From a bacterium (GTDB lineage Bacteria; Desulfobacterota; Anaeroferrophillalia; Anaeroferrophillales; Tharpellaceae), in assembly GCA_029935295.1 (NCBI GenBank), contig JAOZKP010000159.1:1-6576 (forward strand): a DNA stretch of 6,576 bases. Direction: 5' to 3'. Shown here piece by piece: positions 5,158 to 6,576 of this stretch. Position numbers and translations under genes: made by a program. Each line of letters starts with the position of its first letter. Position 1 is the stretch's first letter. The notes under the pieces were generated by a model. It saw nothing but the letters and a program-made list of their open reading frames with translations, did no database searches and was not told where the DNA came from.

Positions 5158-6572
5158 TGATTGTAGATAACGACACCCGGTTTGCATCAGCCCTGGCCGA
5201 AACCTTGAAAAAGGCCGGAATCCAGGCTTCGGCCACCGGTGTGCCGGATAATTTTGAGAGCTTCATGACGGCTTCCGGAACCATTGATCTTCTTATGGGA
5301 GATTTGGATCTTGAGTTTCAGGGAGAGAGCCTGATTGCTTTTTTGCGGCGTCTCTATCCGGAAATGGCACTTTTGCCGGTGGTGGCAAAGCCGACGGTTG
5401 ACGGAGCGGTGACGGCGATCCGTTCCGGGGCGTTTGACTACCTGCTGAAGAAAAATTTTTCTCTGCAGGAACTGGCGGCCAAAGTGATTGCGGTCGTCAA
5501 TGAGTGCCGGCCGTCTGAGGTGAAATCCAGCGATCATAATCTACTTTTCCGTGATCCCCGTATGGTCAGGGTAATGGATCTGGCGAAGCGGGCGGCCGCT
5601 AGTCGGGCAACCGTTCTGATTCAGGGTGAGAGTGGCACCGGGAAAGAGCTGCTGGCCCGTTTTATCCAGCGCAACAGCCCACGGGCTGAAAAAGTTCTGG
5701 TTGCGATTAATTGTGCGGCCCTGCCGGAAAATCTGCTTGAGAGTGAACTTTTCGGTTTCGAGAAGGGGGCCTTTACTGGGGCTCTGCAGCGTAAAATTGG
5801 CAAATTTGAGCAGGCTGATGGTGGAACTTTGCTGCTTGATGAACTTGGTGAGATGGCACTTTCTCTGCAGAGTAAACTGTTGCGGGTGTTGCAGGAGGGC
5901 GAGGTTGACCGTCTTGGCGGTCGCCAGCCGATTCCGGTGGATGTGCGGATAGTCGCAACTACCAACCGGGATCTCGCAGCCGAAGTTGAAGCCGGAAATT
6001 TTCGTCAGGACCTCTATTTTCGACTCAATGTTATTCCTTTAACCCTGCCGCCTCTGCGTGACCGGCCCCAGGATATCGAACTTCTTCTCGAAAATTTTAT
6101 CGGTAAATACTGTAAACTCAATGGTCGGCAGTTTACTTGCATCTCGGAATCGGCCCGGCGATTTCTGCTTAGTCACAACTATCCCGGTAATGTCCGGGAG
6201 TTGGAAAATATGGTTGAGCGGGCCGTGGTGCTGGCGCCGGGTGCAAAACTTGAACTCGAAGATTTCTTTGTCGATCCCGAAGCCGTTCCGGATGTCGAAA
6301 AGCTGCCACTACTGCCGGCTACGTCAGCCGCTATTGCGACCGGAACCGGTTCGACTGCACTGCTATCAGATTCTAATTCATTCGATGCTCTGCCGCTGCC
6401 CGCCGGTACCACCCTGGCCGAGGTTGAACGCTATATGATCTATAAAACCTTAAAAGCAGTAGATGCCAACCGCACCCACGCCGCGGCCCAGCTTGGTATC
6501 AGTATCCGGACTTTGCGAAATAAACTCAAAGAGTACCGTGAAAAATTTGGGGATTGCGAAGATCAACAATAA
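5157..6572 (+). CDS. flrC: Sigma-54-dependent response regulator, FleR/FlrC-like
   Basis: Cytoplasmic enhancer-binding response regulator (471 residues from GTG; 474 if ATT 5148 is used) expected to switch on later flagellar operons (hook-basal body class) with sigma-54. The receiver (about 1-115) has Asp4-Asn5-Asp6 at the acidic cluster, phospho-acceptor Asp49, Val76 where Thr/Ser is usual, and conserved Lys98. The AAA+ domain (about 130-365) is complete: Walker A GESGTGKE 157-164, GAFTGA 204-209, Walker B LLLDELGE 225-232, sensor I around Asn270, Arg fingers in FRQDLYFRLN 282-291, sensor II in YPGNVRELEN 342-351. A variable Ser/Ala/Pro-rich linker (about 375-415) leads to a Fis-type helix-turn-helix with NRTHAAAQLGISIRTLRNKL (438-457), which is the FlrC/FleR-type ending. 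It overlaps the TPR stop codon by one base. In Vibrio the partner kinase FlrB is encoded just upstream; here none is visible, so the phosphodonor is unknown. NtrC-type regulators of other processes are the alternative, but the pairing with a FleQ-like gene argues for flagella. Confidence 0.88.
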   Translation: MIVDNDTRFASALAETLKKAGIQASATGVPDNFESFMTASGTIDLLMGDLDLEFQGESLIAFLRRLYPEMALLPVVAKPTVDGAVTAIRSGAFDYLLKKNFSLQELAAKVIAVVNECRPSEVKSSDHNLLFRDPRMVRVMDLAKRAAASRATVLIQGESGTGKELLARFIQRNSPRAEKVLVAINCAALPENLLESELFGFEKGAFTGALQRKIGKFEQADGGTLLLDELGEMALSLQSKLLRVLQEGEVDRLGGRQPIPVDVRIVATTNRDLAAEVEAGNFRQDLYFRLNVIPLTLPPLRDRPQDIELLLENFIGKYCKLNGRQFTCISESARRFLLSHNYPGNVRELENMVERAVVLAPGAKLELEDFFVDPEAVPDVEKLPLLPATSAAIATGTGSTALLSDSNSFDALPLPAGTTLAEVERYMIYKTLKAVDANRTHAAAQLGISIRTLRNKLKEYREKFGDCEDQQ

Positions 6573-6576
6573 AGAT

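Noticed and set aside
5187..5965. Long minus-strand frames (114-116 codons) inside the FlrC-like gene
   Set aside because: They mirror the coding strand of a clear AAA+ regulator and have low-complexity Arg/Ser/Pro-rich composition typical of shadow frames.
6058..6438. Plus-strand 126-codon frame within the FlrC-like gene
   Set aside because: It is out of frame with an intact conserved domain and shows no recognisable motif or ribosome site.
1..6576. Mobile elements, CRISPR arrays, tRNA or rRNA genes, phage or defence systems
   Set aside because: I saw no transposase, direct-repeat array, tRNA cloverleaf or attachment-site pattern. The region looks like ordinary chromosomal core.

Overview
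The window most likely comes from a motile, polarly flagellated Gram-negative bacterium. The evidence is an E. coli-type DgkA lipid kinase, a secreted TPR protein, and two sigma-54 enhancer-binding proteins of the FleQ/FlrA and FleR/FlrC types. A Desulfobacterota-like (former deltaproteobacterial) source fits the gene order and the long AMIN-like/TPR protein, but this is inference: no rRNA or other taxonomic marker is present.

Layout. Positions 26-400 hold dgkA, a small membrane diacylglycerol kinase. It is closed by a strong, symmetric intrinsic terminator (427-462) and an adjoining second hairpin (463-486). The AT-rich stretch 487-676 separates it from the next unit and presumably holds the promoter of that unit, but no convincing promoter box stands out. 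From 677 to 6572 lies a compact three-gene operon, all on the + strand: a FleQ/FlrA-like master regulator (677-2092), a large exported AMIN-like/TPR protein (2092-5157), and a FleR/FlrC-like response regulator (5157-6572, possibly starting at 5148). The genes overlap by single bases (TGATG at 2090-2094, TAGTG at 5155-5159), so translation is probably coupled. The window ends four bases after the last stop codon.

How the parts may work together. In Vibrio and Pseudomonas the order is FlrA/FleQ, then a sensor kinase (FlrB/FleS), then FlrC/FleR. Here a 1021-residue exported TPR protein occupies the kinase's place, and no kinase is visible. The first regulator has a degenerate receiver. The second keeps its phosphorylatable Asp and conserved Lys but has altered switch residues. 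The main idea worth following is that the TPR protein is a periplasmic flagellar-motor or polar scaffold component. Its layout (signal peptide, beta-rich domain, disordered Pro/Lys/Glu linker, TPR superhelix) recalls Campylobacter/Helicobacter PflA. The rest is conventional.
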